Source of the DNA: Litoditis marina
Lineage: Eukaryota; Nematoda; Chromadorea; Rhabditida; Rhabditidae
Reading direction: 5' to 3'
NCBI GenBank assembly: GCA_964036275.1
Contig: OZ038436.1
Coordinates: forward strand, 6,606,482 to 6,670,481
Length of the DNA: 64,000 nucleotides
This document shows positions 32,597-43,635 of the stretch, piece after piece. The first letter of the stretch is position 1, and each line of letters starts with the position of its first letter. The position numbers and the translations under genes were made by a program. A model generated the notes under the pieces. It was given only the letters and a program-made list of their open reading frames with translations. It had not been told where the DNA came from and made no database searches.

Positions 32597-35500
32597 GTGC
32601 ATCGGCTATATGGTATGCAATTTGTGAGAGACCGAAGGCGACTAACATGCGAAAAACCTGTGTGAATCATATTTAGCAACTTCCTGAACTTCTTGAATTG
32701 TATTAGTAGTTCTTGATTTTCGAATTCAGCGAAATTTGCGATTATTTGGTGATTGAAAAGAGCGACCCAGTGCGATTGAGGTGACCCAGCGCTAATTGTA
32801 GCGCGCGAAAAAGACTCGTTTGAATTGAAATGGAAAAAAGTCGATTTTGTGTTTTTCTCTCGCAATTTGTTGTTTTTATGCGATTATTGTGATTCTTCTG
32901 ATCTTTTTCATTTGTTCTGCTGTGCGAATTAGTGAGAATTACCCTGCAAGTTTTCAGAACATATTGTTTTCTGGGCAAAGCGAAATTTCTCGATTGAGGA
33001 TAAGCGACGCAATCCGATCTACTCTGGAACGGAAAGGTGACTATTTACGAATTTTTCGACATTCTATTTCAGTTATGCTGAACAATTTCATGGTTTGTGA
33101 CAAGATGAGAGTAAAATAGTTTTCTTAAGCAGGAGTTTTGCGATTTTGTCGGCGATTTCAATGAAAATTGTTTGTCATGTAGGATAGCAAACAAATTATG
33201 AGCTGTGAGGGAATTGATAAGAGCGATGGTGAGGATTTTGTTAATGTGCGATTTTTCTCATATGCGATTGGCGAAGAGTTAATATGGTTTTCAGGTTTCT
33301 TTCTCAATTCGAAATGTTCGGTTCGTAGCTGGTTGATGAAGAGAAGGATGATGCTGCCTTGAAGAAGTTGGGCTGTCCATCTTCTCTTTCGGAGACCGCC
33401 AAAGCGGTGGAACTGCTGGACGTATAAGGTAAGAGAATAATTTTTATTTCGTAGTGGCAGCTGGTGCGTAGCACTGCTTGCAGATGAGATTTATTTATTC
33501 TTTTCTTCCGTGCGACAGTGATAAAAGCGATACCGGGAAAAACATACGTGTGTGAGAGAATAATGCGATACGTTGGGGCGATTTTGACTCAGGGACATAT
33601 TTTTTTCGGCGAATTTTTTGAGCAAGCAAGTACGTGAATGTCGAGCGATTTAAGAATGCAAAGGAGATGGATTTTTTTCTGAAATAGAATGGAGAGTCTG
33701 GTATGAAGCGAGTGAAGGAGATTGAGTATGAAGTAGTGAGTTCGGAGTTGCTGACTGACGATTTGTCGCGAGTTCAGAGTTAGATAGTGCATGCCGTAAT
33801 AATACTATTCATTTGTAACCGTGCGAATGTATAACTGGAACTGAATTCAATTCACTGGAAAAGTCAACTGTAGTTCTGGCGAATCCAACGTCTGAAGACG
33901 AACAGTATTAGTGGTTGTAACAAGGCGAATTGCTTTTCTAGCGAGTGAGTTGATGTGTCTGACCTCTGACTGTGAGATTTGGTTGTTGGACGGCGTGTGT
34001 CTAGTTTGCAAATGAAAGTGATTGTGTAGCGAGTAAGTTATTGTGAAATTGAATGCTATTACTCAGCTAGATATTGATTGGTAGACGTATCAATCAGTAG
34101 TCAAAATTTGCAAATGACATTCGACGTTGCATGTTGCGCGGTTTGCACTAGGACTTGAAAGGTGAATTAAGTGAAGCGGGACGGAGTGAGAGTGGGATTA
34201 TTGAGTATTGAAGTTGTTTGTTGTTGTCGGCGATACATTTTCACTTCTTGATGACCGATTCTGTGATCATAGGGGAGAAGTTTTGTGTAGCGAATAGGGC
34301 GTAGAAGAGTTGACGAGTGCAGAGTGAGTAATGTGAAATTTGGAAAATGGCCTGGCGGTCATCCAATTTCTTGTTCTGGCGACTAATTTCTAAGGGTAAT
34401 ACTTGCAAAATTTTCGATTGCCGTTTGGATTGTGACTTATTTGCGTATGTGGAACTCAGTGAAGTTAGTGTTTGGAATATCGATTGTTGACGCGAGAGTT
34501 GATTTTCTGATTATTTACGTCACTTGAGCATGTTTTGGCGAAGGTTTGTAGGAGTATGAAGATTGGATAAGCGATTGAATTTGTTGATGCGTTGATGGTG
34601 AAGGAATTGAAAGAGAGATAGATGAAAGTTTATTTTGTTTTTTGAATACTCGGTTTGTAAAACTTTTCTTGCGAGCGAACTCAATTACTTTGGCGAATTT
34701 TTCCGAGGGTATTAAGGGGAACGACGCTGAATATTGGAACTATAGTCAGTGAGAGTGAGTGCCTAATGCGAGGTGATCAGTGAGATCAAGGATCAATCGT
34801 AATTAATTTGTTGTACTGAACTAGGTATCTGGTACTTGTAGCCTACCAGATACATTTATATGCGAGTGTGGCGTGTTCTACGTTTGGCGAGCATTTTTCT
34901 ATTTTGAGTGCGATCAGGATCGGGATGCCTTTTTGCCCAGCTACATTACTTTGACGTTTGCGCTACGTCCATCCCAGATGCCGGTCGTTGGCGAACCGGA
35001 GTTCTCATCAATGCGAAAATTGTCATGAAATTTTTGTGCGCCAACCCTTTGAATTAGAGCGAGAGTATGCCAGTGAAAGTGCAAGTTTTTTTTTGAACTC
35101 GATTTGATAACTGGTTAACTAACTAGGGTGATAAGGAGCGAAATGGCGTAACGTAATTCGTCGAGCGTGCGATAGGGAGTGACTAAGAGAGTCCAAAGGA
35201 GCGGAATGGCGTAACGAAAATCGTCGAGCGGGTGAATAATAGGAGCGGAATGGCGTAACGAAAATCGTCGAGCGGGTGAATAATAGGAGCGGAATGGCGT
35301 AACGAAAATCGTCGAGCGTGTGTATAATAGGAGCGGAATGGCGTAAAGAAAATCGTCGAGCGGGTGAATAGTGAGCGCCATGGCGAATAAGAAATCGTCG
35401 AGCGTGTGAGAGAAAGCGACTAAGAAATGTCAGCTAATGATCATAAGATCAATATAAACGAGCCAAGGAGTTAGTCATATCCTGTGGCGTCGTACGATTC

Positions 35501-36250
35501 GAGTGAGCGTTGTATCAAAGAGGTGAATCGACTCTTGTGATAGGGTTGTTATTGAGCGCGATTCAGAGTGTATCCTGGAGGGAATCGACTCCAGTGATAA
35601 AAGTATGACTGAAAATGCGTAAAACGGAAATTTGGTTAGTTTTCGTAGTGTTTGTGAAGGAACGAACGATTGAAGTTCCTACATTGATAAAGTGTGAGCG
35701 ATTTCTGCGAATTGAGAAACTAGGCGGATTATGGTAGATTAAAGAAATGGATGGTGAGAGTGACTGATGATTCGGAGAAAAGTGAGCGTTGGAAGAGTGA
35801 AGCAAAAGTTTTGTCAAAGTTGTGTTGGTGGTGAAAAGGGATGACGTGAGAGATTGTGATCGTGGAGCATTCCATTTTATACAAATTTCGCGAAACAACG
35901 GTTTTGGGCGATTTTATACAGAACTATACGAAAAGTGTGACTTGAGATTGACTGTGATGTGAGCGAAAGCGAATGTTTGTGTTGCTATTTATGTTCTGTA
36001 TGCGAAGTTGTGTTCAGGAGATGCGAGCGATTCGGTGATAGCGACTACGGATCCGTCTACGTTGATCGTCGTTCGTCTACGCTGGTGGTGGAGGCTGCTC
36101 GAAGTTCTGTTCTCGCAGTCTGGTCCGGTTCAAGATGATATGTAGTTTAGTTTTTAGTCTTCAGTTTCACATTGTATAGCTGTTAACTAAGTTTACGTAT
36201 TATTCATCACCTAATGCGTTCATTTGTCGTTTATCGTTGTTCAGGGGGAG
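32597..36250 (+). other. Retrotransposon interior, GCGA-rich, non-coding
   Basis: The tetramer GCGA is abundant on the + strand (GCGATT, GCGAG, GCGAA) while its complement is rare, giving a strong strand bias for the whole 3.6 kb. An exon-like stretch, 33295-33428, lies between TTTTCAG and GTAAGAG and encodes a short reading with KKLGCPSSLSETAKAVELL. No enzyme domain is found. The long antisense frames (for example 35898 to 35563) follow from the base bias. Confidence 0.6.
35135..35420. repeat. 44-bp minisatellite inside the retrotransposon
   Basis: GCGGAATGGCGTAACGAAAA begins at 35201, 35245, 35289 and 35333 (last with one change), a 44-bp period, with worn units on both sides. The unit also contains TCGTCGAGCG. 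Confidence 0.85.
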
Positions 36251-36892
36251 TGTCGCGCGAAGCGACCACTGTGTTTCTAGCGATTGCGTCATGGAATGCG
36301 CGCTGGCGCAATGTCAGTGCGCACACACCTTTGCGCCTTTCAGGTGCGAGCAATTTGAGATTTTCTGGCCTAAAATCTGCCAGTCGGAGGAATTATGTCA
36401 CGCGAGTAGGTTGCGATGGAGGTGATGGAATATTTTATTCCTGCGAAAATGGTGTGCAAAATAGAAACAAGCGAGTATATGAAATTATAACACTCTTCCT
36501 AGCGATAGTTAGGTTTTCTCTAAGTAGTGCGGCGAAGTTTGTTATATTGAAATGTATAGCGAGTTTCGGCGATTTATACCTTTGTCCAGCGAAGCGATTT
36601 CTTGTTGAGCGATATTTTATTGTATTGTACATATAAGAGTGCGTAGTAAACCTATGTACTCTACGTGTTTTGTTATATATGATTCACACAAGGCAAGGTT
36701 GGAAAATGAGACAGTTGCATGTCAATGTGACTGTAAGGTTATCGCCCAGCAATGTGTAAAATACCACTGAACCACCGTAAATGCACTGGACAGTCGGTTT
36801 CTTGCCTAGCAAGAGCTGACTTGTCATATTTTGGCTAACTTATTACTTTTGGCTAAAATTAGCATGAAAACACATTCAGCTGGCGCGAAATG
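36251..36892 (+). repeat. LTR 2, shared between two element bodies
   Basis: Identical to LTR 1. It is followed not by host DNA but by a gag fragment, so it is both the right LTR of 31955-36892 and the left LTR of 36251-38729. Confidence 0.8.
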
Positions 36893-37695
36893 CCGGGAGA
36901 TACACGCAGCGATTCGACGGATTGAGGAGGGACAACAAGCCATTATGGACTCCGTACAAGGTGTAGCACAACGTCAGGAGTCCGTAATGCGATATATGGC
37001 ATCGTCTGATCATGAAGCCGAAGTCAAGATGAACGCGATGAGAGCCGATCTAAAAAGAGTGAGTATAGTAGCAGGTGAAAATCGGGAGTATAATTCAGCG
37101 AGTGTGAGCGAATGTTGGTAACATAAGGACCATGGGAAGAACTTTTGCGAGGGGGAGGGTGTAGTAGTCCGAGTGAGAGGATGACTACTGCACTAATGGT
37201 AAATGAATGGGGAGCGCAAGGTGTTATTGATTCTGGGTCATTCAGGTTTGTGATCGTATCTGCGAGGACAGCGATGGTCCATCCTGTTCGAAGTGGTCCG
37301 CCCCCAGCAATCGAACGTTCCGGACTCCCAACAAGGACAATAGGACCCCCGCGAAGCGACGCATGGTGTCGTCGGAACGACCAAGCCTTCCTATCTGTGT
37401 ATTTTGTGAGAGCACCGACCATCTGTATCATGATCAGTGCTGGAGGGTGAACCGAGTTGGGAAGAGGGTCGCCATCCTGCGCAAGAAAGGATTGTGCATC
37501 GTCTGCTTGGCCAAGGCACATCCACCCCCGTGTCGATCCATGTTTGGTACGGCACGCCGCTGTCATCATTGTTCCGTAGAAGGGAGCCACCACTCGAGTG
37601 TGTGTCCGTCGGACCTGCACCGCGATCGTCTAGATGAGCTGACGGAGGACAAGCCTAAGAAGGACGACGATGCCGCTGAAGAACCTGATGAGTAA
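36893..37695 (+). pseudogene. BEL/Pao-type gag remnant (coiled coil plus zinc knuckles)
   Basis: The first segment (to 37058) reads EIHAAIRRIEEGQQAIMDSV and a short helical continuation. A GTGAGT (37059) and an ATTCAG (37245) bound a possible 187-bp phase-0 intron. The second segment (37246-37695) ends with three cysteine clusters, CVFCESTDHLYHDQC, CIVCLAKAHPPPC and CHHCSVEGSHHSSVC, and an acidic tail, then TAA. This triple C..C...H...C arrangement is characteristic of Gag in BEL/Pao elements. Protease, reverse transcriptase and integrase are absent, because LTR 3 follows only 60 bp later. The long frame on the opposite strand is a shadow. Confidence 0.68.
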
Positions 37696-37755
37696 GTCTG
37701 TTTTTAGTGCACCACTATTTTCTCATATAAGCAATTCTTAGTGTTCTCGGGGGAA

Positions 37756-38729
37756 TGTCGCGACTATTGCGACCACTTTCTTTCTTTACGATTTAGCTCT
37801 CCGGCGATTACGGCGACGCGCTTGACGCGACTTGTGTTTGCGCCCTCTTAGCGCCTTTCGCGTGCACGCAATTCGAGAAAATTAGAGCTGTCTGGCCTAA
37901 AATTTATCGATCACCGGAATAATGGATGGGCGGCGAATTTTAGGAGAGCGAGAATTGTTGGCGATGTTTAATGCGAATGCGAGTATTGGAACTTATTGAT
38001 ATTTCCCCCAAAATACTAATTATCTAAATCTAATTCTTCTTATCTAAAACGGTGCACTAAAATAGACTCATTTTATATAGTTTTCGGTAAATGATTGGCG
38101 ATGATTGGGAGGCGAAGATTATGAGGGTAACACAGTATTGTGTCCAGCGATTTTATTGTGCGATTACTATGATTGTATTCTCGGCGATTGTTGTTGTTTT
38201 CGGCGAACATATTACTAGCGATTGTTGTCTCGTTGTTGCGATCTCAGAATGGTAGACAGGGTTGTACATTGCCACTGGTATTGATTTCAATAGTCCTATA
38301 GTGGCGGGTTTAACCAGCGATCAATTTTCTATCGGTTAGATAGTGACTAATAGTAGGACCTGACCTACTTAGCGAGTGCAAATTGCCAATGTTGTGTTGT
38401 CTTGCCAGACTTTGTTTCTGTTGTTTGTTATATCACGTGAGTCATAAATATCGGCCCACAACGCGTTTTTTGTACTCTTTGAAAACTATAAAATGACCAT
38501 AAAGGTGTTTTGTTGTACATATAATGCTGTCGACGAACCACAAAGGTGTGGCGCAACGTCTAGTCTGTTTCCTTGTCGTTATTACCTTGCATTCCGTTGT
38601 TAAGGTAAAAGATCTCGGCCATGCTCACTTTTTCATACCACTGAACCACCATAGAACTGTTTATTGTTGCAAGACTCTTTATTCGAGTTCCAAATGAGTG
38701 AGATGGCACGAAATGGTGCATCGGCCGGG
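37756..38729 (+). repeat. LTR 3, diverged relative of LTRs 1 and 2
   Basis: Starts TGTCGCGACTATTGCGACCA after a purine tract GGGGGAA. It shares TCTGGCCTAAAAT and ATACCACTGAACCACC with LTR 1 but is about 970 bp and much diverged. It ends near GCATCGGCC, then host sequence ACCTCTCTCG resumes, matching the intron of copies A and C. The left flank ACACT and the right flank ACCT are an imperfect target duplication. Confidence 0.7.
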
Positions 38730-38734
38730 AACCT

Positions 38735-39096
38735 CTCTCGTTGAGGGTATCACAAAAGTGGCTGAACACTCGTTGGCAACTTTCATGTGATAGTGTCCCT
38801 ATATTCTTAGTTTCATGAAGAGTTACAAGAAATCAAAAAACAACTTGGTATCGATGACATCAAGAGAAGATAATACGTTACTAACTACTTCAAAGTTGAA
38901 AAAGAAACTGCTCAATACTCAGAAACAATCGAGTGAACATGAAAAATCACTCAATTTCCAACGCGAACATTCATAGTTCCTCTATTATCTGAAGACTACG
39001 TGTTCCTGTTGATCATGCGTGCTTTCTCGGGATATCTTTTGAATTTAGACCGTGGTTTTTGGAAAACCAAGCGAAAAAAACTTTGATAATTTTCAG
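38735..39096. other. Remainder of TTL-B intron 2
   Basis: Matches about 60400-60759 in copy C and, in its first part, about 6320-6610 in copy A. Ends with AATTTTCAG at the exon 3 acceptor. Confidence 0.7.
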
Positions 39097-39359
39097 AATG
39101 GAAAAACCGTGATAATGGACCTCCCGAAACCGAAACAAAAATTCAACATTAATTTGATGCCGTACAATGTCAAGCATGTTCCCGGATCTACATACCAATT
39201 GCCGGTAGAAGAGACGAATGATAAAGTTTGGAACTTGGATCAGGCATATTATCGTTGGTGGTAACTATGGCAGGTCGGTAGTTGCTATAGTTTCCGCATA
39301 GAAGAAGGCGGGGTATACTATATAGCTCACTTTGTGATGTGTATGAACATCAACACGAT

Positions 39360-39545
39360 GCCTCTAGTACGCTATAGTCGTCATTTTCCCCATAAAGACA
39401 GCAGAGGGTTCAATTGATCGAACGATGCGGGGCGAGCGGTCGTTGATTATCTGCCAGCAGTTGAGAGAGTGAGTAGATCAATGATACGCAGACGAACTGG
39501 CCGCTCGCCATATCCTATCCCATACAAAATCGATGGTACGGTGTC
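39360..39545. repeat. Repeat H, copy B
   Basis: Contains GATCAATGATACGCAGACGA and an inverted GCGAGCGG/CCGCTCGC pair. Relatives are at 48660-48850 and 61018-61205. Confidence 0.6.
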
Positions 39546-39576
39546 CACAATGGTCTGACAGATCCTATACTATAAA

Positions 39577-39648
39577 TCCAGTTGGTAGTGTGGATAGCGT
39601 CCGCGCCTCCCTAACGTTTGAGCCCGGTTCGAGTCTCACAAAAGGCGA
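39577..39648 (+). pseudogene. tRNA-Gly-derived relic, copy B
   Basis: B-box-like GGTTCGAGTC. The anticodon position reads CCC (loop CTCCCTA). Stems are degraded. Confidence 0.45.
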
Positions 39649-40034
39649 ATATTTTTTACACTTGTCTCGCACTATATAGTAGTTTTCGTTCCTACCCAAA
39701 CTCTTACCGTAATTTATTCAAATTATTCGCTGGTTTTTACTGCAAACTCGAAATTTCTCGAAAACACTGTCTTGTAATAGAAAATCACCATGGAATGCGG
39801 AAACTTGTAAATTTCCCCATAGAATAACTGAATGGACTCCACGTTTTGAAATCTTACTTCTGGAATCTCAGTAGACAGATTTGATTTGCAGAACACTTCA
39901 GAATTCACTGAACCCAAAGTACATGAGAACGCAGTAAAGTTATAGCAAAAGGCTATCTCTGTTTCTTGAAATAAAAAAATAATGCATTTGAAGATGAACT
40001 TAACCAGTCCTTTTTATTCCGAATTTTGTTTCAG
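39649..40034. other. Non-coding interval shared with block C
   Basis: Aligns with 61311-61681. No frame. Confidence 0.5.
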
Positions 40035-40168
40035 ATGAAGCTGTCATTCATTTCCGCCCCACCAAGTACCTTATCTTGTCTGGAGACCTGAATAAAATGT
40101 TAAACTCGGCCCATTGTTTTTTTTTGAGAAAAACTATGGAAAATGTACTTCGACATTTGCTTGGAAAA
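40035..40168 (+). pseudogene. Unassigned conserved exon, copy B (frameshifted)
   Basis: After GTTTCAG the peptide starts as in copy C (EAVIHFRPTKYLIL) but a 1-bp deletion in the A-run near 40095 throws the rest out of frame, ending at a premature TGA. Copy B of this exon is therefore broken, like the TTL gene beside it. Confidence 0.5.
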
Positions 40169-41604
40169 TGACGTACCTTTACACGAAAACCTGCGTTTTT
40201 CATACTCCTTTTCAATTACAATTTTTTTCCGATTGTTATATGTGTCAAGTCTTGATGTAACTATAGCACGCATGTGTTTAAGGTATGAAAATCGAACTCC
40301 CAAAATGGGATGATGAGAGACCAAGTTTTTGTCTTTGAGTAAATCTACTCCTTGTAGTTCAAGAATTGATCGGGAATGTTAACGATTCAGACGATTTTGC
40401 CAATACTTGGATAGTGAGTTCGGTCAAATATTGCGCGAACAGTATATAGATTTGTATGCAAAACTATGTAAAGTGAAAGACGGCTAGCTTTTGAGATTGA
40501 ACTGCATGGAATATAAAACAGAAGACAATAAAGAGAAAGGGAAATAAAAAAATCGTATCTCGCAATTTCCATGGGTCAAAAACATTTCGTCAAAAACATT
40601 TATGTTTGCTACTGAAAAAGAACTTGCACAAAGAAACGCTAGATGAACATTCACATTGATCACTGTAGCTCGCTATTTCCAATACAGATTCGTTCGAAAA
40701 GCAGTAGCCTCTTAAATACAACCTGTGAAACATGACACTGTTCTTACTTTAAACACTCACTCTCTCCAACTCGAATTTCCAGCTAAAACTGTTCAGAGGA
40801 CTGAAGCGTTAGAATTGGTCCACGAATTCGCCCTCCTTTCACTATAGGTGGAAAGATTAGTCAGATTCTCTAACATCCGGCACTTCGAAATATTACGTTA
40901 TATCATTAATCATCTGAGATTATCCATGTAGATTAGTATATTACTATTATCGATCCAATCTTCGATGTATACTTTCATTCTGCTGTTTCCGTTGCAATTA
41001 GGAGACATAATGAAGGTATCGATTGCGGAGATGTGTACTACTAATGGATTGCCCCTCTCATTTGTTTGTATATTGGTTCATTAGGCGATAGTTAGGTCAA
41101 GTGTGAACATGCCCTACTATATACTATAAGAGGCTTCGACTCTCTTCCTTTCTCTTTCCATACCAGAAGTAAATTGAATAGACACGTAAAGTATAACAAA
41201 CATAGAAACTGACTGTTGTATTTATTTCGTTCATCAACCTGTCCATTTATATATTTGCAACACTTTCAAATACTCGTAAAGAGTTTAAGTTAAAGTTGAG
41301 TTTACTATACTATGGGTGAATTGAATAGTCACGTAAAGTTAACACTCTAATGAGAAATCTTGTACTTTGTCGTTGCATGTTCCTGAGTTTTGATGTGTTT
41401 AACTTGTTTCCCGTGACTGTGCAAGTGCAGTATAACTGTAGTAACATTTGCATTGTGTTCTCTTTTATGTGATGTTATCACTTCACTTCACAGAGTTTAA
41501 TTTTCTCAAAAAACACCGACTCAAAGTTTCTTCTCAGAGTCTTCTTAGATTCTGTAGTTGAGAACATTTACGCATAGTTGGGGCTGTTATACTTATACTT
41601 GCAG
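40169..41604. repeat. Block B/C shared non-coding sequence
   Basis: Aligns with 61822-63257 almost throughout. Holds a reversed leader/E-box repeat (about 41300-41440). About 40465-40575 is related to the inverted pair at 50.1 and 51.4 kb. Nothing coding is seen. Confidence 0.6.
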
Positions 41605-41805
41605 ATGAACATTCGATTGATGTATGGTTTTCTCCTTTCTCGTTTGGTACAAATGGCTCTCACTGATACCCCCCTAGACTCACACTGTTACTCGTTGATC
41701 TCGAATGGAGTCTGTAACTTGGAGTGCGATTCAGAACTTCTCGGAATTCACTCTTCCTGGGACCATGACGATTGTGAACAGAACCCGGTTGACACGGTAG
41801 ACTGA
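41605..41805 (+). CDS. Small LNR-like (Lin-12/Notch repeat) protein, copy B
   Basis: The ATG follows TACTTGCAG, an acceptor suited to cis- or trans-splicing; upstream TTG readings are cut off by TAG at 41575. 66 residues: a moderately hydrophobic N-terminus (LMYGFLLSRLVQMAL, perhaps a weak signal peptide), then one LNR-like unit with C28, NGVC (C37), C41 and WDHDDC (C57), plus D42, D53 and D56 where LNRs bind calcium. A canonical LNR has six cysteines. Here the first and fifth, which normally pair, are both absent, and four residues are added before WD. It is almost identical to copy C in residues 30-62. It could instead be one exon of a larger protein. Probably secreted; role unknown. Confidence 0.5.
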   Translation: MNIRLMYGFLLSRLVQMALTDTPLDSHCYSLISNGVCNLECDSELLGIHSSWDHDDCEQNPVDTVD

Positions 41806-42230
41806 ATTTAACACTTTACTCGTTTTATTTGTTTTGAATATCTAAAACATGAAGTTTGCATTCTAATCCTAGACAAGAAACTATGCTAAATTAATGAATG
41901 TTGTCATCGGTCAATATATCTTCATGAACCATACTAAATGTACACTCAAATGAAACGTTTAGGACGAACTAGTTCAAAATATGTGCATTGGAAATAGCAT
42001 ATATTCTTGGAGTATACAAATTATCATCGAAAGTTAGCATATTCAATGGTAATCTGAGCTCAGATACTATGACGTACTTTACAACTTGACTTAACATTTC
42101 GGCACATCCGGGAATAAGATAACAGTTCACATTAACAAGCAATAATCGAGAGAGTATAATCGACAATTCGAATGAAGATAGATTAATTTGTTTGGATAGT
42201 TAAGATCAGTCTTTCATCTCAATCAGGTGT
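41806..42230. repeat. End of block B
   Basis: Aligns with 63459-63855; homology stops near TTTGTTTGGATAGT and a short tail. No gene. Confidence 0.6.
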
Positions 42231-43018
42231 ATTGGCAAAACAATATGTGAAAATTATCGAATTTGTAGAGTTGAAGTTAAATAACTAAGTGTTTCAAAAA
42301 CATGTTTTAATGAAAATAAACTAATACTTGAAAAGAAAGAGAAAATAAAATTTTCTTATACTAATTTAAACTTTTTAGTTACATTTGAATGCATCGTTTT
42401 TTCTGTCTGTCTGTCTGTTGTCTGTTGAACACGAGTCTCGAATCTCAGGCACCGCATAATTCACGGCAGTTCAAAGAGGTACTTTTGATATCCCTCTCCA
42501 TCGAGTAGAACTAGGCCTCTGTTCCTCTCGGATGGCTACTGGCGACGAGAATATATAGTAGAGGAATAAGGAATAGCTTGGGAGGACGGGAATGGCATAT
42601 TTGTTTTTCATTAACATTAACGTGAGCATTTTAGAGTTCTACTTTAGCGGATTACGTTTTGAACCTACTAAAGTAATCGTGGACCTCCACATCACATCCA
42701 CTGCCACATCCACTGTCCGTGGTGTAGCTTATATTGGTCGGTGTAGCGGTATATTAATAACATGTACAACTGTTGGCAAGAAATGTTTATTCAAAAGAGT
42801 GTGAAGAGTATTGTATGACCGCAATGCAAAAGTTGGCCATACATCATAGTTATGCAATACAAGATGCGCATACAAAACATATCAAAATAACGCTGCGCTA
42901 TTAGCCATCCCGACTCTCAGCTATCTCTAGTGAGGCTCCCTTATAAGGACGAATCTATCAGAGGTCATCTCGATAAGATACACACACACGATAGTTGGAA
43001 TTATCTGCTGCAATCAAC
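42231..43018. other. Interval bounded by a direct repeat
   Basis: 42425-42490 and 43019-43086 share TGTTGAACACGAGTCTCGAA and what follows, 594 bp apart. A short (CTGT)n tract precedes the first copy. A frame at 42592-42804 has no support. Confidence 0.5.
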
Positions 43019-43635
43019 CTGTTGAACACGAGTCTCGAATCTCAGGCACCGTATAATTCAGGGCAGTTCGAAGAGGTACTTTTCATTGAGGTCGTTGTTG
43101 CGGAATCTCTTGTCAATTTTCTCATGTTTCATAAGAACTGTTTTTCTCAGTACGCCTGATGAAACATTCCGGCTAACTAGTCTACGTCTCTCGATTTACA
43201 TAAACTAATTCTTTATATAATTTGAAACTTTTATACCATTACAACTTTTTATTTCTTGTGAAGAGTAACTTGAATTCATTTCAATCTCAATATAAATTTT
43301 CTAATTTTTCGAGTCGAGTTTCGAGTTCGAGTTTAACAACCCTAATAGGTACCCGACAGTCAAAACTTTTCTGAATACGCCCGTCAGGTTGGAAAGATAA
43401 TATTTCAGAAAAATATTTCCGGGTTGGAGAAAAAGCAGAATATTTCGTCCACAATTTTGATAGAAATCAAATATTGTGACAATCGGTAGATCCTGAAATG
43501 TGTACACATACAGTACACAAATGTAGTACTACAAAAAATGTGTACATGCACAAATTATTTACTACGAATATTGTGCATAATCCCTAATTTAACGCTTAAA
43601 GCACGAAAAAACTAGCTAAAAACAGAAAAGGTTCA
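43019..43635. other. Non-coding interval with a loose hAT-like end
   Basis: GAGTTCGAGTTTAACAACCC at about 43320-43340 resembles the right end of the GGAATT elements but with GAGTTC repeats. The matching left end is not seen. Confidence 0.4.

Larger units (their letters stand above)
31955..36892 (+). mobile_element. LTR retrotransposon with identical 642-bp LTRs (BEL/Pao-like), non-autonomous
   Basis: LTRs at 31955-32596 and 36251-36892 both begin TGTCGCGCGAAGCGACCACT; I see no difference between them. A purine tract (GGGGGAG, 36244-36250) sits directly before the right LTR. The 3.65 kb interior has no pol or gag of useful length, so it resembles a large non-coding LARD-type element that must borrow proteins. 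Identical LTRs mean recent movement or gene conversion. BEL/Pao assignment comes from the gag relic next door. Confidence 0.75.
31119..39264 (+). pseudogene. TTL copy B: start codon lost, intron 2 invaded by LTR elements
   Basis: Exons corresponding to copies A and C lie at 31119-31265, 31708-31869 and 39097-39264. The sequence matches exon 1 from codon 2 on, but the ATG itself is missing (3-bp deletion; no in-frame ATG upstream in the exon). The next in-frame ATG falls after the signal peptide. The remaining frame is open and very like copy C, with the cysteine pair kept. Donor 2 is GTTTGT in place of GTACGT. Intron 2 has grown to 7227 bp by the 31955-38729 insertion. Loss of secretion, or of the whole product, is the likely outcome. 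A changed upstream start cannot be excluded without transcripts. Confidence 0.7.

Noticed and set aside
32847..33119. 90-codon frame with a hydrophobic leader inside the LTR element
   Set aside because: No acceptor, no family resemblance, and it is in the GCGA-biased non-coding interior.
35115..35381. Reverse-strand frame with repeated peptide
   Set aside because: It follows from the 44-bp minisatellite; 44 is not a multiple of three and the phrase shifts frame between units.
37024..37620. 198-codon open frame on the reverse strand
   Set aside because: It lies antisense to the gag remnant with its cysteine clusters; the + strand reading explains the composition.
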